Assembly (NCBI GenBank): GCA_003225595.1
Contig: QIAR01000239.1
Span: 1-8,958, forward strand
Length of the DNA stretch: 8,958 bases
Direction of reading: 5' to 3'
Source of the DNA: Acidobacteriota bacterium
GTDB taxonomy: Bacteria > Acidobacteriota > Terriglobia > Terriglobales > Acidobacteriaceae
Shown: positions 6,810 through 8,958 of the stretch, one piece after another
Position numbering within the stretch: position 1 is the stretch's first letter
Layout of the letters: each line of letters begins with the position of its first letter
Translations under genes and position numbers: made by a program
The notes under the pieces: generated by a model
Told to the model about the DNA's origin: nothing
What the model saw: the letters and a program-made list of their open reading frames with translations, nothing else
Database searches by the model: none

Positions 6810-6947
6810 CTATCCCTCTGGGATTAGCTTGCCCGGGTTGCTTCGATTCGCGGGAGCGTGGGCACGTTGCGCTGGATTTCGCAGGTAGACTGGAATAATC
6901 CGCCGTGACCTTTTCACCCCGGGACAGTTTATATAGTTAGAGGAACG
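6810..6947. promoter_or_regulatory. Divergent upstream region of DoxX-like remnant and sigma factor gene
   Basis: A 138-bp region between two divergent starts, so it should hold the promoter of the sigma factor operon. Candidate elements are a GTGACC hexamer at 6905-6910 and AT-rich TTTATATAG at 6928-6936, with 17-19 bp between them. This would leave only a very short leader before ATG 6948. AGAGGA at 6939-6944 is a Shine-Dalgarno with a short 3-nt gap to that ATG. The promoter call is weak; the ribosome-binding site is better. Confidence 0.3.
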
Positions 6948-7523
6948 ATGGTCGTCAGAGGACCGGCATCGAAAGTGTCCCTAGAGCAGGCAGAGGAGCG
7001 TCTTCTGGTCGAAGCGGCGCAGAAAGATCCCAGCAGGTTTGGCGAGCTTTATGAAAATAACTTCGAGCGCGTGTATGCATTCATTGCGCGACGCGTTCGC
7101 GATCGCGATGTAGTTGAGGATCTGACCTCCGACGTATTCCACAAGGCGCTCACCAACCTTGGGCGCTTCGAATGGCGGGGCGTACCCTTCGCCGCGTGGC
7201 TCTTCAGGATTGCGGCAAATGTGATTGTGGATCGGTCAAGCCGCGCCGCCAAAGAGCTTTCCAGTATCGACGATCCTGCGGAGCCCCCGTCGGATACCGG
7301 TCCTGAGGAAATCGAGAACCGCGCGCAACTCTTCCGGCTTGTCGACCGGCTTCCGGCAGGTCAGCGGCGCGCTATCGTGATGCGCTTTGCTGAGCAGAAA
7401 AGTATCCGCGAAATCGCCCATGAGCTCGAGCGCACCGAGGGCGCTGTGAAGCAGCTTCAATTCCGTGGCATGCAAACGTTGCGGGCGAAGGTCGGTAAAA
7501 AGTTGGGTAAACAAAATGGCTAG
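6948..7523 (+). CDS. ECF-type RNA polymerase sigma-70 factor
   Basis: A 191-residue sigma factor with only regions 2 and 4, the layout of ECF sigmas. Region 2 spans about 32-101: FGELYENNFERVYAFIARRV, then DVVEDLTSDVFHKAL (core-binding and -10 recognition), then GVPFAAWLFRIAANVIVD (79-95). A charged linker rich in Asp, Glu and Pro follows (about 105-124). Region 4 spans about 125-182 with RLPAGQRRAIVMRF and a helix-turn-helix KSIREIAHELERTEGAVKQL (151-170) for -35 recognition. There is no C-terminal accessory domain such as the SnoaL-like or TPR extensions of some ECF groups. The AGAGGA Shine-Dalgarno supports ATG 6948. Its last 8 bases overlap the next gene, so the two are probably translationally coupled. 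No conventional membrane anti-sigma gene is visible beside it. Its target promoters are unknown. Confidence 0.9.
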   Translation: MVVRGPASKVSLEQAEERLLVEAAQKDPSRFGELYENNFERVYAFIARRVRDRDVVEDLTSDVFHKALTNLGRFEWRGVPFAAWLFRIAANVIVDRSSRAAKELSSIDDPAEPPSDTGPEEIENRAQLFRLVDRLPAGQRRAIVMRFAEQKSIREIAHELERTEGAVKQLQFRGMQTLRAKVGKKLGKQNG

Positions 7524-8958
7524 GCGCAGCCTGATCGAACAACTCGACGATGCGGTGCAAGCCATCATCGTCCATCGCGATACGCCGCTTCCGGTCGTGA
7601 ATGCTCGGGTCGCTCCGCTGCTGCGCCTTGCCGCCGAGTTGCGGGATCTTCCGCGCGAGGATTTCAAAGCACGTCTCAAATCCGATTTGGAAAGGAGAGC
7701 ATCTATGGCAAGCGTAGCTGAACCGGTTGCGGCCATACGCCAAACTGCAACCCCACACCTCCGCGTCAAAAACGCCGCCGCCGCCATTGAGTTTTACAAG
7801 AAGGCGTTTGGGGCGAAAGAAATCATGCGCTTCGAGAATGAAGGCGGGATCGGACACGCCGAGATCGCGATCGGCAACTCGGTCATCATGCTGGCCGAAG
7901 AAGCCCCAGACTATGGTTTCGTCGGCCCCCAAGCCCTGGGCGGTTCCCCGGTGAGCATTCATCTCTACGTCGACGACGTGGACGCGCTGGCCGAACAGGC
8001 AGTCACCGCGGGTGCGAAGGTAGTTGTCCCGGTAGGAGACCAGTTTTACGGGGACCGCTCCGGACAATTCGCCGATCCCTTCGGCTATACGTGGGTCATC
8101 GCCACACACAAGGAAGACATGTCTCTCGACGAGATGCACCGTCGATTCAACGCTCTTTCGAAACAAGAGCATAGGAGACCTGCGGTCGAGCCCATTCCCA
8201 GAGGTTTCCACACACTCACGCCGTATCTCATTGCGCAGGACGCACCGGCATTGATCAACTTCATGACGCAGGCGTTCGCCGCGGAGGAGACTCTTCGCGC
8301 CATCGGGTCTGCTGGCGGCATCCACGGCGAAATCCGAGTCGGCGATTCCATGCTGATGATCGGCGGTGGCGGCCCCGGACTTTCCTGGCGTGGGGAATCC
8401 TGGCCCACCGCGCTCCATATCTATGTGAAAGATGCAGACGCGGTGTATCAGCGTGCGCTCGAAGCTGGCGCCACTTCGGTGGAGGAACCGACCGACCAGT
8501 TCTACGGCGACCGCGAAGCAGGTGTGAAAGACCTCTCCGGGAATTATTGGTGGATCGCCACGCACAAGGAAGGGGGATACATTCCTAAGGGGCTGCACAC
8601 TGTCACGCCATTTCTGCACCCGCTTCGAGCGGAGCCTGTGATCAATTTCCTGAAGCGCGCCTTTGGGGCGGAAGAAGTTGAAAAACACGCAGCGCCGGAT
8701 GGCGTGATCCATCACGCAACGGTGAAGATCGGCGACTCGGTCCTCGAGATGGGTGAGGCTCACGGCCCATACCAGCCGATGCCGACCACGTTCTACCTAT
8801 ATGTCCCTGACGTGGACGCTGCCTACCGTCGCGCACTCGGAGCCGGTGCCACGTCGACAGGGGAGCCGGCCGACCAGTCCTACGGCGCCCGAAACGCCGG
8901 GGTGAAAGACCCATTCGGCAACCAGTGGTATATAGCGACTCATATCAAGGACGTAGCG
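7516..8958 (+). CDS. Triple VOC-domain (PhnB/glyoxalase-like) protein with N-terminal helical extension; 3' end beyond window
   Basis: An uninterrupted frame of 481 codons from ATG 7516 to the window edge. Residues 1-63 are charged and helical, with a LAAELRDLPREDFKARLK stretch (38-55) resembling short regions of sigma-associated proteins (DUF5667-like; from memory). Three VOC domains follow at about 77-203, 230-355 and 360-481. Each begins T-P-(H/Y/F)-L and has a FYKKAF/FMTQAF/FLKRAF helix, a G-D/N-S strand pair, and the closing blocks DQFYGDR, DQFYGDR and DQSYGAR followed by W-x-IATH. Candidate metal or ligand residues are His114 and His149 in domain 1, and His270 and His301 in domain 2. 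Domain 3 keeps His400 but has Tyr427 at the second position. PhnB-like VOC proteins bind small molecules or act as isomerases, dioxygenases or resistance proteins; no substrate can be named. The start overlaps the sigma gene by 8 bp. Met64 (7705) is a strong alternative start. The last residues (IATHIKDVA) suggest the gene ends just past the window. Confidence 0.88.
   Translation, partial: MARRSLIEQLDDAVQAIIVHRDTPLPVVNARVAPLLRLAAELRDLPREDFKARLKSDLERRASMASVAEPVAAIRQTATPHLRVKNAAAAIEFYKKAFGAKEIMRFENEGGIGHAEIAIGNSVIMLAEEAPDYGFVGPQALGGSPVSIHLYVDDVDALAEQAVTAGAKVVVPVGDQFYGDRSGQFADPFGYTWVIATHKEDMSLDEMHRRFNALSKQEHRRPAVEPIPRGFHTLTPYLIAQDAPALINFMTQAFAAEETLRAIGSAGGIHGEIRVGDSMLMIGGGGPGLSWRGESWPTALHIYVKDADAVYQRALEAGATSVEEPTDQFYGDREAGVKDLSGNYWWIATHKEGGYIPKGLHTVTPFLHPLRAEPVINFLKRAFGAEEVEKHAAPDGVIHHATVKIGDSVLEMGEAHGPYQPMPTTFYLYVPDVDAAYRRALGAGATSTGEPADQSYGARNAGVKDPFGNQWYIATHIKDVA
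7691..7707 (+). promoter_or_regulatory. Internal Shine-Dalgarno and alternative start (Met64) within the triple-VOC gene
   Basis: AAAGGAGAG at 7691-7699 lies 5 nt before an in-frame ATG at 7705 and is the best ribosome-binding site in the window. The upstream start at 7516 has almost none of its own. Starting at 7705 yields a protein of just the VOC domains, without the 63-residue extension. Either this is the real start and the upstream part is an unused open stretch, or both products are made. Confidence 0.65.

Noticed and set aside
6858..6900. Sigma-70 promoter from TTGCGC (6867) and AATAAT (6894)
   Set aside because: The spacing is 21 bp and the -35 match is poor.
7372..8763. 463-residue open frame on the minus strand opposite the VOC gene
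   Set aside because: It lies antisense to a frame with clear repeated VOC motifs. Its translation has no recognisable domain and is His/Arg/Phe-rich as expected from the antisense of GC-rich codons. Long antisense frames are common at this base composition.

Overview
The window is about 9 kb of moderately GC-rich, densely coded bacterial chromosome. I read it as Acidobacteriota (Terriglobia/Koribacter-like). The reasons are the style of the ManA and mutase proteins, a small receiver-like protein that has lost its phospho-acceptor Asp, a sigma factor overlapping a multi-VOC-domain gene, and a dispersed-repeat-like intergenic segment. This assignment is inference; there is no rRNA or marker gene to settle it.

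Left half (1-4649), all on + strand: the C-terminal half of a class I/II PLP aminotransferase, then three genes that together make GDP-mannose. manA (type I mannose-6-phosphate isomerase) forms Man-6-P from Fru-6-P. A phosphomannomutase/phosphoglucomutase turns Man-6-P into Man-1-P. manC (mannose-1-phosphate guanylyltransferase, single-domain type) makes GDP-mannose. The genes are separated by 81-205 bp gaps rather than overlapping. The manA-manC gap (1826-2030) is full of inverted repeats and looks like an inserted dispersed repeat.

Middle (4650-6809): a Ste24-like M48 integral-membrane zinc metalloprotease, a non-coding stretch with an exact 12-bp tandem duplication and a strong 12-bp hairpin, a 124-aa degenerate receiver domain (Asp replaced by Gly), and on the - strand a short DoxX-like membrane protein that appears internally deleted and truncated.

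Right end (6948-8958): an ECF-type sigma-70 factor overlapping by 8 bp a long open frame that runs off the window. That frame starts with about 63 residues of charged helical sequence and continues into three tandem VOC (glyoxalase/PhnB-like) domains. A strong internal Shine-Dalgarno sits in front of Met64, exactly where the N-terminal segment ends, so two products are possible: with and without the extension. I regard this sigma/triple-VOC pair as the most interesting item in the window: a candidate ECF signalling module in which a small-molecule-binding VOC protein may replace a classical membrane anti-sigma factor. That role is inferred from arrangement only.
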